Assembly: GCA_027681045.1 (NCBI GenBank)
Contig: JAQDCK010000001.1
Location: 1 to 64,000 of the forward strand
Length of the DNA: 64,000 nt
Reading direction: 5' to 3'
DNA from: Lactobacillaceae bacterium AF64-9pH9TA
GTDB taxonomy: Bacteria > Bacillota > Bacilli > Lactobacillales > Lactobacillaceae
Of the stretch, positions 33,402-43,223 are shown one piece after another (within the stretch, counting starts at the first letter, position 1; the number at the start of each line of letters is the position of its first letter). Under the pieces are notes generated by a model. That model did not search any database, had not been told where the DNA came from, and worked only from the letters and a program-made list of their open reading frames with translations. The position numbers were made by a program, and so were the translations under genes.

Positions 33402-36065
33402 ATGAACAAGAAGAAGTTACTTTTAATCGATGGCAATTCCGTGGCCTTCCGGGCCTTTTTCGCCATGTACCAGCAGCTGGACAAGTTTAAGAATCCAGAA
33501 GGTCTCCACACCAATGCCCTCTATGCCTTTAAGAACATGCTGGACGTGGTCTTGAAGCAGGAAGACCCAAGCCATATCCTGGTGGCCTTTGACGCCGGCA
33601 AGACCACCTTCAGAACCGCTATGTACAAAGACTACAAGGGCGGCCGGGACAAGACCCCGGCAGAACTATCCGAACAGCTCCCTTACCTGCGGGAAATGCT
33701 CAAGGACATGGGGATCAAGAGCTACGAACTGGCCAACTATGAAGCCGACGACATCATCGGCACTATGGCTAAAAAAGGAGCCGAAGCCGGCTATGAAGTG
33801 GCGGTTGTTTCCGGAGACAAGGACTTGACCCAATTGGCCAGTGACCACGTCACCGTCTACGTGACCAAGTCCGGAGTAACCAAGCTGGAAGCCTTCACTC
33901 CAGACCATATGAAGGAAGTCAACGGGGTGACCCCGACTGAATTCATCGACATGAAGGCTTTGATGGGCGACCCGTCTGACAACTACCCAGGCGTGGCCAA
34001 GGTCGGCCCCAAGACTGCCTCTAAATTGATCCAGGAATACGGCAGCGTGGAGAACTTGTATGAACACGTTGGCGAAATGAAGAAGTCCAAACTGAAGGAA
34101 AACTTGATCGCCGGCAAGGACAATGCCCTTTTGGGTAAAAAGCTGGCCACCATCAACTGCGACAGCCCGGTGGAAGTGACCCTCGATGAGCTTAGCTATG
34201 AGGGCAGCAATGTCGACGACCTCCGCCGCTTCTACGAAAAGATGAACTTCCGCCGCTTCTTGGCTGACTTAGCCCAAAAAGGCGAGCTGACCGAAAGCAA
34301 GACGGAAGTTAAAAAACAGGATTATATTGTTCTCAGTGCTGATAACTTAGACCAGCTGCCAAAGGCCTCTGAGGTTACCTTCTACCTGGCTATGTTTGGC
34401 GACAATTACCACCTGGCCGACTTTGCTGGCTTTGCCTTGAAAATCGGCGGGGAAATTTTTGTCAGCCGGGATGTTTTCCTCTTGCAGGAAAGCCCCTTAA
34501 AAGAAATGCTGGAAGATTCTGCTGTTCAAAAGAACGTCTTTGACTTAAAGCGGACCACTTACGGCCTCTACCGGCTGGGAATTAAGGCTGCGGGCTTATC
34601 CTTTGACCTGCTCCTGGCTTCTTACCTGGTTGACAATGAGAAAAATTCCAACGACCTGGGTGAACTGGTCCAAGGCTACGACTACTATGACCTGAAGACT
34701 GACCTGGAAGTCTACGGGAAGGGGAAGAATGCCAAGATTCCGGCAGATGACGCTGTCTTCTTCAACCACCTGGCCGGCAAGACCGCGGCCATTGCGGCTT
34801 TGAAGGACAGCCTCTTAAAGCAGTTAAAAGAGCACGAGCAAGACGACCTCTACGACTCAATCGAACTGCCAACCGCCAGAGTCCTGGCCAAGATGGAGAT
34901 GAACGGGATCAAGGTTCAGCCTTCCCGCTTAAAGGAACTGGAAAACGACTTTGCTGTCCGTTTAAAGGAACTGGAAGAGAAAATCTACAAGGAAGCCGGG
35001 GAAGAATTCAACTTGAATTCACCAAAGCAGCTGGGGGTTATCCTCTTTGAAAAGCTGGGCCTGCCAGTCATCAAGAAGACCAAGACTGGTTACTCCACTT
35101 CAGTTGAAGTCTTGAACCAGTTGAAGGAGCAAAGTCCAGTCGTCAGCGACATCCTGGAATACCGGCAGATTTCCAAGATCCAGTCTACCTACGTTAAGGG
35201 CCTCTTAGACGTCATCGATGAGCGTGACGGCCGCATCCACACCCGCTATCTGCAGACTTTGACGGCAACTGGCCGCCTGTCTTCAGTTGACCCTAACTTG
35301 CAGAATATCCCAACCAGAACGGAAGAAGGCAAGCAGATCAGAAAGGCCTTTGTCCCGTCAAGTCCGGATGGCTATATCTACTCCTGCGACTACTCCCAAA
35401 TCGAGCTCCGGGTCCTGGCTCATGTTTCAGAAGACCCGAACATGCAGGAAGCCTTCAAGACCGGCTACGACATCCACGCCCACACGGCCATGAAGATCTT
35501 CCACTTAAGCAGCGTTGATGAAGTAACGCCGCTCCAAAGACGGCGGGCTAAGGCTGTCAACTTTGGGATCGTCTACGGGATCTCTGACTACGGCCTTTCC
35601 AAGAATCTGGACATCTCCCGCAAGCAGGCCAAGGAATTCATCGACGAATACTTTGACCAATACCCAGGCATCCAGGCCTACATGGACCGGGCCGTTAAAG
35701 ACGCCAGAGAAAAAGGCTACGCGGAAACCATCATGCACCGCCGCCGCTACCTGCCAGACATCCACGCCAAGAACTTCAATGTCCGCTCTTTCGCGGAAAG
35801 AACGGCGATCAACTCCCCAATCCAAGGGTCAGCCGCCGACATCATGAAGATTGCCATGATCAACATGCAAAAGAAGCTGGATGAATTGGGATTAAAGACC
35901 AAGATGGTCGTCCAGGTCCACGACGAATTGATCTTTGACGTGCCAGCTGATGAATTAGAGACGATCCAGAAGATTGTCCCGTCAGTCATGCAGTCCGCCG
36001 TTAAGTTGGACGTGCCTTTAGTCGCTGACGCCGGCTGGGGCCATGACTGGTATGAAGCAAAGTAG
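33402..36065 (+). CDS. polA: DNA polymerase I
   Basis: 887 residues. N-terminal 5'-3' exonuclease/flap nuclease domain (about 1-290; VVSGDKDLTQL, LMGDPSDNYPGV), a middle 3'-5' exonuclease-like domain, and the family A polymerase domain with TGRLSSVDPNLQNIPTR, DYSQIELRVLAH and QVHDELIF. The middle domain lacks the DxE metal motif, so no proofreading is expected, as in other Firmicutes Pol I. ATG 33402 has AAGGA at 6 bases; the ATG at 33396 overlaps that site. First gene of a polA-mutM-coaE-nrdR-dnaB-dnaI run. Confidence 0.97.
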   Translation: MNKKKLLLIDGNSVAFRAFFAMYQQLDKFKNPEGLHTNALYAFKNMLDVVLKQEDPSHILVAFDAGKTTFRTAMYKDYKGGRDKTPAELSEQLPYLREMLKDMGIKSYELANYEADDIIGTMAKKGAEAGYEVAVVSGDKDLTQLASDHVTVYVTKSGVTKLEAFTPDHMKEVNGVTPTEFIDMKALMGDPSDNYPGVAKVGPKTASKLIQEYGSVENLYEHVGEMKKSKLKENLIAGKDNALLGKKLATINCDSPVEVTLDELSYEGSNVDDLRRFYEKMNFRRFLADLAQKGELTESKTEVKKQDYIVLSADNLDQLPKASEVTFYLAMFGDNYHLADFAGFALKIGGEIFVSRDVFLLQESPLKEMLEDSAVQKNVFDLKRTTYGLYRLGIKAAGLSFDLLLASYLVDNEKNSNDLGELVQGYDYYDLKTDLEVYGKGKNAKIPADDAVFFNHLAGKTAAIAALKDSLLKQLKEHEQDDLYDSIELPTARVLAKMEMNGIKVQPSRLKELENDFAVRLKELEEKIYKEAGEEFNLNSPKQLGVILFEKLGLPVIKKTKTGYSTSVEVLNQLKEQSPVVSDILEYRQISKIQSTYVKGLLDVIDERDGRIHTRYLQTLTATGRLSSVDPNLQNIPTRTEEGKQIRKAFVPSSPDGYIYSCDYSQIELRVLAHVSEDPNMQEAFKTGYDIHAHTAMKIFHLSSVDEVTPLQRRRAKAVNFGIVYGISDYGLSKNLDISRKQAKEFIDEYFDQYPGIQAYMDRAVKDAREKGYAETIMHRRRYLPDIHAKNFNVRSFAERTAINSPIQGSAADIMKIAMINMQKKLDELGLKTKMVVQVHDELIFDVPADELETIQKIVPSVMQSAVKLDVPLVADAGWGHDWYEAK

Positions 36066-36075
36066 GAGGTAAAAA

Positions 36076-36897
36076 ATGCCAGAAATGCCAGAAGTTGAAA
36101 CGGTCCGCCGGACCCTGCGGCCCTTGGTCGTGGGTAAGACGATCGACCATGTCGATATTTGGTACGACAAGGTCATCACCGGTGACCCGGAAACTTTTAA
36201 AAAGGAGTTAAAGGGCAAGACCTTTACGGCGGTTGACCGCTATGCCAAATTCCTGCTCTTCCGTTTAGGTGACCTGACCATCGTTTCCCATTTGCGGATG
36301 GAAGGCAAGTACCATCTAGCGACCTGGGATGCACCGGTAGACAAGCATGAACACCTGCAATTTGCCTTTACCGATGGAAGCAGCCTTCGCTACGCGGACG
36401 TCCGTAAATTCGGCCGCCTGCAATTGGTGGAAACTGGAACTGAATTCCAGGTCACAGGTTTAAAGAATTTGGGCCTTGAAGCAAATACTCCGGAATTTAC
36501 CCTGGACTATTTTGCAAAAGGTTTGAAGAAGAGGAGCATGAACATCAAGAGCCTGCTCATGGGCCAGACCTTGGTGGCAGGTCTGGGCAACATTTATGTT
36601 GATGAAGTCCTCTGGCAAAGCCGGATCAACCCCTTAACGCCAGCAAACGAATTAAGCAAGGGCCAGGTTAAGCACCTTTATACAGCCATCAATGAAACCA
36701 TAGAAGAAGCTACTAAATACGGTGGCACGACCGTCCACAGCTTCTTAAACGCGGAAGGGGAAGCCGGCCACTACCAGGAAAAGCTCAAGGTCTATGGCAA
36801 GGAGGGGCAGCCATGCCCACGCTGCGGGGAAGACTTTGTCAAGATCAAGATCAGCGGGCGGGGAACCACCTACTGCCTGCATTGTCAAAAGAGGTAA
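36076..36897 (+). CDS. mutM: Formamidopyrimidine-DNA glycosylase
   Basis: Removes oxidised purines such as 8-oxoguanine and nicks the strand. 273 residues; the mature N-terminus PEMPEVETV provides the catalytic Pro2 and Glu3, and the C-terminal zinc finger CPRC...TTYCLHCQ is complete. AGGAGG upstream; 10 bases after polA, so repair incision and resynthesis are co-expressed. Confidence 0.97.
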   Translation: MPEMPEVETVRRTLRPLVVGKTIDHVDIWYDKVITGDPETFKKELKGKTFTAVDRYAKFLLFRLGDLTIVSHLRMEGKYHLATWDAPVDKHEHLQFAFTDGSSLRYADVRKFGRLQLVETGTEFQVTGLKNLGLEANTPEFTLDYFAKGLKKRSMNIKSLLMGQTLVAGLGNIYVDEVLWQSRINPLTPANELSKGQVKHLYTAINETIEEATKYGGTTVHSFLNAEGEAGHYQEKLKVYGKEGQPCPRCGEDFVKIKISGRGTTYCLHCQKR

Positions 36898-36905
36898 AAG
36901 ATTAG

Positions 36906-37490
36906 ATGACTTTTTATCTGGGACTGACCGGCGGGATTGCCACGGGCAAGTCGACCGCCAGCCGGATATTAAAAGAGCTGGGATGCCAGGTTATCGACAG
37001 CGACTTGATCGCCCGCCAGCAGGCCGAAGTGGGCCAGGTCTCCTGGCAAAGGATCTTAGAAGAATTCGGGCCGGACTTCTTTAATGAAGATAAGAGTCTT
37101 AACCGCAAGAAGCTGGGCCAGTATGTCTTTGCCAATCCTAAAGCTTTGGCAAAATTGTCTGAAATTACCCAAGGCGAAGTCTTAAAAGAAGTTCAAAAGC
37201 AGATGCAGGCCAGTCAGGCTTCTGTCTGCGTCATCGATGTTCCCCTGCTCTTTGAGGCTGGCTGGCAGGACTACTTTGACGCTGTTCTTTTGATCGCGGC
37301 CCCGGAAGAAGTGGAGCTAGACCGCTTGATGAAGCGAGACTCTTTAAGCCAAGCAGAAGCTAAAAGGCGGATGCAGGCCCAGCTGCCCTTAGGGGAAAAA
37401 CGCCTGTTGGCTAGCTATGTCCTTGAAAATACTGGTACAATAGAAGAACTAAGAGACAAATTGAGCAATCTGCTGAAAACTATCGCGTGA
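36906..37490 (+). CDS. coaE: Dephospho-CoA kinase
   Basis: Last step of coenzyme A synthesis. 194 residues; P-loop GGIATGKST near the N-terminus, DSDLIARQ, VPLLFEAG and LMKRDSLSQAEAKRRM lid. Nine bases after mutM. Confidence 0.96.
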   Translation: MTFYLGLTGGIATGKSTASRILKELGCQVIDSDLIARQQAEVGQVSWQRILEEFGPDFFNEDKSLNRKKLGQYVFANPKALAKLSEITQGEVLKEVQKQMQASQASVCVIDVPLLFEAGWQDYFDAVLLIAAPEEVELDRLMKRDSLSQAEAKRRMQAQLPLGEKRLLASYVLENTGTIEELRDKLSNLLKTIA

Positions 37491-37503
37491 AAGGAGCTTC
37501 ATA

Positions 37504-37971
37504 ATGCTTTGTCCAAATTGCCATCAAAACGCCTCCCGGGTTATTGACTCCCGGCCGACTGACGAAGGGCGGACCATCCGCCGGCGGCGGGAATGCGAAA
37601 ACTGCGGCTACCGCTTTACGACTTTTGAACGGGTGGAACAGTCACCCCTTTTGGTGATCAAGAACGACGGCACCAGAGAGGCCTTCAGCCGGGAAAAGAT
37701 CCTGAACGGGGTGGCGGCTGCCTGCCAGAAGCGGCCGGTAACCAGCGAGCAGCTCAACAAGCTGGTCGACAATGTTGAAAACCGGATCCGGGCTAAAGGA
37801 GTTAGCGAAATCTACTCCAAGGAAATCGGGGAACTGGTCATGGATCAATTAGCCGATATCGACGACGTGGCCTACATCCGCTTTGCCTCCATCTACCGCC
37901 AGTTCACTGACATGTCCAGCTTCATGAAGACCATGGAGGACATGATGGACCGGCATAGTAAGGCCAAGTAG
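37504..37971 (+). CDS. nrdR: Transcriptional repressor NrdR
   Basis: 155 residues: N-terminal zinc ribbon (CPNC...CENCGYRF) and an ATP-cone domain (about 48-138) that senses ATP/dATP. Represses ribonucleotide reductase genes by binding NrdR boxes; none were noticed in this window. Lies within the DNA replication cluster. Confidence 0.96.
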   Translation: MLCPNCHQNASRVIDSRPTDEGRTIRRRRECENCGYRFTTFERVEQSPLLVIKNDGTREAFSREKILNGVAAACQKRPVTSEQLNKLVDNVENRIRAKGVSEIYSKEIGELVMDQLADIDDVAYIRFASIYRQFTDMSSFMKTMEDMMDRHSKAK

Positions 37972-37974
37972 TCC

Positions 37975-39309
37975 ATGTACGAAAATTCCAATCCCCGCCT
38001 TAGGTACGTCGTTTTAAATGAGCTGGCCGACCAATCAGGGCAAGGGCAGGTCTTAATCAAGCTCTACCAGCCTTTGATCGGGGCTTTAGGGGTTGCCCTC
38101 TACCAGACTCTGGTCCAGGACTTTGATCCTTACCGGTCTCTGTCGGCTTCAAGTGCCCTGTATAGCCTGCAAGAAGACCTGGATTGCAGCCTCCGCCAGC
38201 TCTGGCAGGCCCTGCATAAGCTGGAAGCTGTGGGGCTCTTAAAGACCTATGTCAGCCACAATCTCCGCTTGGGAGATATTTTGGCCTTTAAGCTGCATGC
38301 CGTGCCGGATGCCAGTGAATTTTTCAACACTTCGCTTCTGGCCAGCCTTTTAAAAGAAAAAGTTGGCGGGGTCCGCTTCAGCCAGCTGTCCCGGGAATTT
38401 GCCAAACAGGCTCAGGTCAAGGAGCGGCAGCTGGACAATCTAGAAGAAGTTTCCGCTTCCTTTTTTGAAGTCTTCCGCTTGCCGGAAAATGAGGCTATCA
38501 ATCCTTCTGAAGACGTCCAAAAGGCGGCTGAGGAAAATGCCGGCCAGAAGACGGAGGAAGCCCAGGTCAACTTAAAGCAGATCGACTGGCAGTATTTGAA
38601 AGACCGCTTCGCGACTTACCAGATCCCGGAAAGCGAGATTGACCGGCAAAAAGACGAAATCCGGTCCATTATGGAGCTTTATGGCTTAAGCGAGGAAGAG
38701 TTTATCAACGAAACCCTGCCAACCCTGCATGGCAGCTACCAGCTGGACGCCGCGGTAATCAGAAAGAGCCTCAACTACAACTACAAGGCTGACCACCGCC
38801 GCAAGCAGGTAATCAAGCGCCAGGAAGAAAAGCAGGATCGGCCGAGCGTGGACCAGCAAGACCAGCAGCTTTTAGACCTGGTTACTTCTAAATCGCCGAT
38901 TAATTTTTTGGATGACATGAAGCAGGAGAAGGGCGGCTTTACCACGGCCAGAGAGCGGCAGATCGTCAATAACCTGGACGGGCAGATTCGCTTAAACCAT
39001 GGCTTGATCAATGTTCTGGTCTACACCTGCCTTACCTACCAGCCAGTTTTGACCCAGGACTTGGCCTACCGGATTGCCAACGACTGGCTGCAAAAGGGGA
39101 TCACGACCCCGGAAGCTGCTATCAAGCACCTGCGCGCTGGGAAGAAGCAGGCCCAGTCAGGGCAAAAGAAGAACTACCCGGCATATTCAGGCAGCCGGCG
39201 GCTTGAACAGGGGACTGACTGGAATAAGAAGCAGTTTGTCCAGCCGGTCAACATTTCTGATGAGGACCTGCGGAAGATGCTGCAGGGTCCGGATAAGAAA
39301 GACAAGTAA
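37975..39309 (+). CDS. dnaB: Replication initiation and membrane attachment protein DnaB
   Basis: Firmicutes helicase-loading protein (not the E. coli replicative helicase of the same name). 444 residues with two DnaB/DnaD-like domains: N-terminal winged-helix (about 20-120) and C-terminal DDBH2-type segment (about 310-390; NHGLINVLVYTCL, AIKHLR). The start codon lies three bases after the nrdR stop. Paired with DnaI downstream. Confidence 0.92.
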   Translation: MYENSNPRLRYVVLNELADQSGQGQVLIKLYQPLIGALGVALYQTLVQDFDPYRSLSASSALYSLQEDLDCSLRQLWQALHKLEAVGLLKTYVSHNLRLGDILAFKLHAVPDASEFFNTSLLASLLKEKVGGVRFSQLSREFAKQAQVKERQLDNLEEVSASFFEVFRLPENEAINPSEDVQKAAEENAGQKTEEAQVNLKQIDWQYLKDRFATYQIPESEIDRQKDEIRSIMELYGLSEEEFINETLPTLHGSYQLDAAVIRKSLNYNYKADHRRKQVIKRQEEKQDRPSVDQQDQQLLDLVTSKSPINFLDDMKQEKGGFTTARERQIVNNLDGQIRLNHGLINVLVYTCLTYQPVLTQDLAYRIANDWLQKGITTPEAAIKHLRAGKKQAQSGQKKNYPAYSGSRRLEQGTDWNKKQFVQPVNISDEDLRKMLQGPDKKDK

Positions 39310-39319
39310 GGGTGATTAG

Positions 39320-40243
39320 ATGAGAGCAATTGGCGATATGTTGAGTGACGCGGCTAAGGCCGCCGCAGCCAAGAACGGGCAGGATTTTTCGGCGGAATCA
39401 TTTGATAAGATAAAAAAGCAGGTCTTCGCTGACCCTGACGTCCGGGCCTTTCTGACGGCCCACCAGGACCAGCTGACCAAGGAGAGCATAGACGCCAGCT
39501 TTGCCAGCCTCTATGAATACTGCCGGCAAAAAGACGGCCACGACAAGGTGATCAGCGGCTATTTGCCCCAGCTTTTCATGGAGGGTCCGTTAATCGGGAT
39601 CCGTTACCAGGCCAGCCAGGACAAGCAGCGCCGGGACAAAGAAGCAGCAGCCAAGCGGCGGATTGAGTTGATTGACCTGCCGGAGAAATTGCGCCGGGTC
39701 AAGCTGGCCGACTTGGACATGGCCGATGACCGCAAGCAGGCCTTGTTTGAAGTGGGGGCCTTTTTGCAGGCCTACCAGAGCAATCCCCATGCCAAGGGCC
39801 TCTATTTAAGCGGGGACTTCGGGGTTGGGAAGACCTATATTTTAGCGGGCCTGGCCAACCGGGTAGCGGAAATGGGCGGCAGGGTGATCTTTTTGCACAT
39901 GCCGACCTTTATCGCGGGTCTGTCTAGCCACTTTGGCGACAACAGCCTGCAGGCGGAAATCCAGCGCCTGGCGGCTTGCGATGTCTTGATTTTGGACGAT
40001 ATCGGGGCCGAGACCCTCAGTCCCTGGTCAAGAGACGATGTTTTAGGCGTGATTCTCCAGGCCCGGATGGACAATGACCTGCCGACCTTCTTCAGCTCCA
40101 ACTTTGACATGAAGACCCTGGAGAGCCACTTCAGCGCCACCAAGAACGCGGATGACCCGGTTAAGGCGGCCCGGCTGATGCAAAGAGTCCGTTATTTGGC
40201 TAAAGAAGTGGTCGTTTACGGGAACAATCGCCGCCTGCCTTAG
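39320..40243 (+). CDS. dnaI: Primosomal protein DnaI (helicase loader)
   Basis: 307 residues: N-terminal helicase-interaction domain (about 1-105) and AAA+ ATPase with Walker A GDFGVGKTY, Walker B LILDDIGAE and sensor SSNFDMK. Loads the replicative helicase together with DnaB/DnaD. GGGTG precedes the ATG 10 bases after dnaB. Confidence 0.95.
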   Translation: MRAIGDMLSDAAKAAAAKNGQDFSAESFDKIKKQVFADPDVRAFLTAHQDQLTKESIDASFASLYEYCRQKDGHDKVISGYLPQLFMEGPLIGIRYQASQDKQRRDKEAAAKRRIELIDLPEKLRRVKLADLDMADDRKQALFEVGAFLQAYQSNPHAKGLYLSGDFGVGKTYILAGLANRVAEMGGRVIFLHMPTFIAGLSSHFGDNSLQAEIQRLAACDVLILDDIGAETLSPWSRDDVLGVILQARMDNDLPTFFSSNFDMKTLESHFSATKNADDPVKAARLMQRVRYLAKEVVVYGNNRRLP

Positions 40244-40270
40244 TTTTTTGAAAAAAATGGCAAAAAAGCC

Positions 40271-40298
40271 TTGTCTTATTTGGGCAAGGGGGTATAAT
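40271..40298 (+). promoter_or_regulatory. thrS promoter
   Basis: TTGTCT (40271-40276), 16-base spacer, TATAAT (40293-40298), immediately ahead of the T-box leader. Confidence 0.75.
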
Positions 40299-40304
40299 CG
40301 AAAA

Positions 40305-40522
40305 GTAAATAGAAGACATGATTACTCCCGCTTCAGAGAGAGGGGCCCAGTTCTGAAAGCCCCCATTTGGGAGGAACCCCACCTTCTATGATCCCAAAAG
40401 ATAAATGACAAGGTTGGACGCCGTTATCAGTCCAATAAGAGAGGCCGCTTTAGGCCTGAATTTTGGGTGGAACCACGATGATTAATCGTCCCGAGCATGT
40501 ATTTGTGCTCGGGACTTTTTTG
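40305..40522 (+). promoter_or_regulatory. T-box riboswitch, threonine-specific, upstream of thrS
   Basis: The canonical T-box sequence GGGTGGAACCACG (40466-40477 region) is followed by the terminator stem GTCCCGAGC / GCTCGGGAC and a T run (40488-40522). The leader's first hairpin contains CCCACCTTC, offering ACC as the threonine specifier codon; the exact specifier was placed by eye. Uncharged tRNA-Thr would stabilise the antiterminator and switch thrS on. Confidence 0.9.
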
Positions 40523-40542
40523 TTTTTGGAGGATTTAAACCA

Positions 40543-42474
40543 ATGAGTTTTGCTTTGACTCTGCCAGATGGCTCAAAGAAAGAATTTGACGCAGCTGTTT
40601 CCGTTGCTGACCTTGCTTCCAGCATCTCAACTTCCCTGGCTAAGAACGCCGTTGCCGGCAAGGTTGACGGGGAAATCAAGCCCCTTGACTTCCAGCTGGA
40701 CGCTGACCACGAAGTTGCCATTTTGACTAACAAGGACGCTGAAGGCTTGAGCGTTTTGCGGGCAACTGTTGCCTTCGTTTTGGAAGCCTTGGTTAAGGAC
40801 AAGTACCCGGAAATCAAGCTGGGCCAGGCTGAAGTTTCAGAAGACGGCTTCTTCATCGAAACTGACAAGGAAGACCAAATCAAGGTTACTGAATTGCCAG
40901 ACCTGGAAAAGGTCCTGCAAAAGGCTATCAAGAACGGCGAAGCCATTGAACACGTTCAAGTAGCTAAGAGCGAACTGGCTGAGGCCTTCAAGGACGACCC
41001 ATACAAGAGCGAACTTTTGGCCAAGGAAGGCGACGTGGTTGACGCCTACAAGCTGGGCGACTTCGTTGACTTTGGCTTTAGCGCGCTTTTGCCAAACACT
41101 GGCAAGATCAAGAAGTTCAAGCTCTTGTCAGTAGCTGGTGCCTACTGGAAGGGTAAGAGCTCAAATCCAATGCTGCAAAGAATCTTCGGGACTGCCTTCT
41201 TCAAGGAAGCTGACTTGGAAGCTGACCTTAAGCGGCGGGCAGAAATCAAGGAAAGAGACCACCGGACTATCGGCCGGGACCTGGATCTCTTCTTCGTTGA
41301 CCCTAAGGTTGGGGCAGGTTTGCCATACTGGATGCCAAAGGGTGCCACTATCCGCCGGATCATTGAACGTTACATCGTGGACAAGGAAGTTGCAGCCGGC
41401 TACCAACACGTTTACACGCCAGTTTTGATGAACCTGGATGCCTACAAGACTTCCGGCCACTGGGCTCACTACCGGGAAGACATGTTCCCGCCAATGGACA
41501 TGGGTGAAGGCGAAATGCTGGAATTGCGGCCAATGAACTGCCCATCCCACATCCAAATCTACAAGCACCACATCCGGTCCTACCGGGAACTGCCAATCCG
41601 GATTGCTGAACTGGGGATGATGCACCGCTACGAAAAGTCTGGTGCCTTGTCAGGTCTGCAACGTGTCCGGGAAATGACTCTGAACGACGGTCACACTTTT
41701 GTAGCTCTGGACCAAGTGCAAGAAGAATTTGCCAGAACTTTGCAGATCATCATGGACGTTTACCACGACTTCGACATCAATGACTACTACTTCCGTCTTT
41801 CATACCGGGATCCAAAGAACACTGACAAGTACTTTGCCAACGATGAAATGTGGGAAAGAAGCCAAAGCATGCTGAAGGCAGCCATGGACGACATGGGCCT
41901 GGACTACGTTGAAGCTGAAGGTGAAGCTGCCTTCTACGGTCCAAAGCTGGACATCCAAACCAAGACTGCTTTGGGCAACGACGAAACCATGTCAACCATC
42001 CAACTGGACTTCATGCTGCCAGAACGCTTTGAACTGTCATACATCGGCGCTGATGGTGAAGAACACCGTCCAGTTATGATCCACCGTGGGATCGTCGGCA
42101 CTATGGAACGCTTCATTGCTTACCTGACTGAAATCTACAAGGGTGCCTTCCCAACTTGGCTGGCTCCTGTTCAAGCTGAAATCATTCCAGTTAACCTGGA
42201 CGCTCACTCAGACTACGCTAAGAAGGTTCGCGATGAACTGGTAGCCAAGGGCTTCAGAGCTGAAATCGACTTCAGAAATGAAAAGCTGGGCTACAAGATC
42301 CGTGAATCACAAACCCAAAAGGTACCTTATACTCTGGTGCTTGGGGATGATGAAATGAACGCCGGCACGGTTAACGTCCGTCCTTACGGGACTGAAGAAC
42401 AAAACTCCGAAAGCCTGGCTGAATTCATGGACAAGCTGAGCAAGGACGTAGCAAACTACTCCCGCGAAGACTAA
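40543..42474 (+). CDS. thrS: Threonyl-tRNA synthetase
   Basis: 643 residues: TGS domain (about 1-62), editing/tRNA-SAD domain (to about 240), class II catalytic core with the zinc-ligand Cys333 in MNCPSH, and the C-terminal anticodon-binding domain (about 540-640). GGAGG upstream. Controlled by the T-box leader. Confidence 0.98.
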   Translation: MSFALTLPDGSKKEFDAAVSVADLASSISTSLAKNAVAGKVDGEIKPLDFQLDADHEVAILTNKDAEGLSVLRATVAFVLEALVKDKYPEIKLGQAEVSEDGFFIETDKEDQIKVTELPDLEKVLQKAIKNGEAIEHVQVAKSELAEAFKDDPYKSELLAKEGDVVDAYKLGDFVDFGFSALLPNTGKIKKFKLLSVAGAYWKGKSSNPMLQRIFGTAFFKEADLEADLKRRAEIKERDHRTIGRDLDLFFVDPKVGAGLPYWMPKGATIRRIIERYIVDKEVAAGYQHVYTPVLMNLDAYKTSGHWAHYREDMFPPMDMGEGEMLELRPMNCPSHIQIYKHHIRSYRELPIRIAELGMMHRYEKSGALSGLQRVREMTLNDGHTFVALDQVQEEFARTLQIIMDVYHDFDINDYYFRLSYRDPKNTDKYFANDEMWERSQSMLKAAMDDMGLDYVEAEGEAAFYGPKLDIQTKTALGNDETMSTIQLDFMLPERFELSYIGADGEEHRPVMIHRGIVGTMERFIAYLTEIYKGAFPTWLAPVQAEIIPVNLDAHSDYAKKVRDELVAKGFRAEIDFRNEKLGYKIRESQTQKVPYTLVLGDDEMNAGTVNVRPYGTEEQNSESLAEFMDKLSKDVANYSRED

Positions 42475-42504
42475 TTCCTTATACAATTGAACCCTTTCTG
42501 ACAT

Positions 42505-42543
42505 AAAAAACATCCTGTCTCAACTCTGAGGCGGGATGTTTTT
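42505..42543 (+). terminator. thrS terminator (module copy 1)
   Basis: Imperfect stem built from ACATCCTGTCTCA and TGAGGCGGGATGT, followed by TTTTT. A second, diverged copy of the same sequence lies at 42732-42762. Confidence 0.8.
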
Positions 42544-42558
42544 GCGTATGTGCTTCAT

Positions 42559-42642
42559 TTACATCATGTCGAAGGTAATTAAGTGGCAGTCGACTTGCTG
42601 GGCCAGCTGGCGGCATTTGTCAGTAAAGCCGGTCTTGGAGAA
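42559..42642 (-). pseudogene. C-terminal scrap of a DUF234-type AAA ATPase
   Basis: On the minus strand one frame reads FSKTGFTDKCRQLAQQVDC then HLITFDMM and a TAA stop. The LFSK(T/S)GFT start and the closing hydrophobic strand followed by an acidic residue are characteristic of the C-terminus of archaeal-type ATPases with a DUF234 nuclease-like domain. The upstream reading frame is closed (TAA two codons further on), so only about 28 codons survive. GC-rich against an AT-rich background. Confidence 0.5.
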
Positions 42643-42665
42643 TAGATGTTAGCAATACTATGTTT

Positions 42666-42710
42666 TACAATATCATACTTTACAAGTTTACGATATACAA
42701 GTTTACGATA
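42666..42710. repeat. 15-bp tandem repeats
   Basis: TACAAGTTTACGATA occurs twice in perfect tandem (42681-42695 and 42696-42710). It is preceded by a diverged 15-base unit starting TACAA (42666-42680). Iteron-like spacing of one and a half helical turns. Function unknown. Confidence 0.8.
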
Positions 42711-42731
42711 TTGTTAATTGGGGAAATTGAA

Positions 42732-42762
42732 GTTCTCGTCTCAACACTGAGGCGGAATTTTT
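42732..42762 (+). terminator. Degenerate terminator (module copy 2)
   Basis: TTCTCGTCTCA / TGAGGCGGAA imperfect stem followed by TTTTT. It shares GTCTCAAC.CTGAGGCGG and TTTTTGCGTAT with the thrS terminator at 42505-42551, so one is probably a duplicate of the other. Confidence 0.5.
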
Positions 42763-42897
42763 GCGTATACAAGGACATATTTCAGATGAATGATTGATAA
42801 AAGCGAATGGAGAGTTTCCTTGATCAGTCTGGCTGCATATGATAATTTTTAAAGAAAGCGAATTAAAGAGATGAGAAAAGGAGAGGGAAAAGGAAAT

Positions 42898-43152
42898 ATG
42901 AAGCAGATTGTTGTGAAAGTTCTTGCGAATACGTTGATTCTGTTCATTTTGACTTATATCGTTGATTATTTGACCCACCACAATAGCAACTACTGGAACA
43001 TTATTCCAATATCACTAGCAGGTTTAGGCAGTTATGAACTTTTGCGGAGTGATTCAGTTTCTGATAGAGTCAAAAAGATTATCAATTGGGTCACATTTGC
43101 AGCTGGAGTTATATTGGTGGCTGTTATTATATACATCAGCTTGATGGAATAA
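42898..43152 (+). CDS. Small membrane protein of unknown function
   Basis: 84 residues from ATG 42898, which has AAGGA close upstream (an ATG at 42871 is in frame but less well placed). Three hydrophobic segments: about 7-24, 31-48 and 61-80, with a short basic loop (SDRVKKI). No family recognised. The AT-rich codon use differs from the core genes around it, suggesting acquisition. Topology and size recall immunity or holin-like small proteins, but nothing specific supports this. Confidence 0.6.
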   Translation: MKQIVVKVLANTLILFILTYIVDYLTHHNSNYWNIIPISLAGLGSYELLRSDSVSDRVKKIINWVTFAAGVILVAVIIYISLME

Positions 43153-43223
43153 TATCTAACATTTACCTACTGCTAGAACATTAGCCTTTTGGATTAGACA
43201 AGCATTGGAGTTCGTGGAATAAA

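Noticed and set aside
42666..42710. CRISPR array
   Set aside because: Repeats are directly adjacent without spacers, only 15 bases long, and no cas gene is present.
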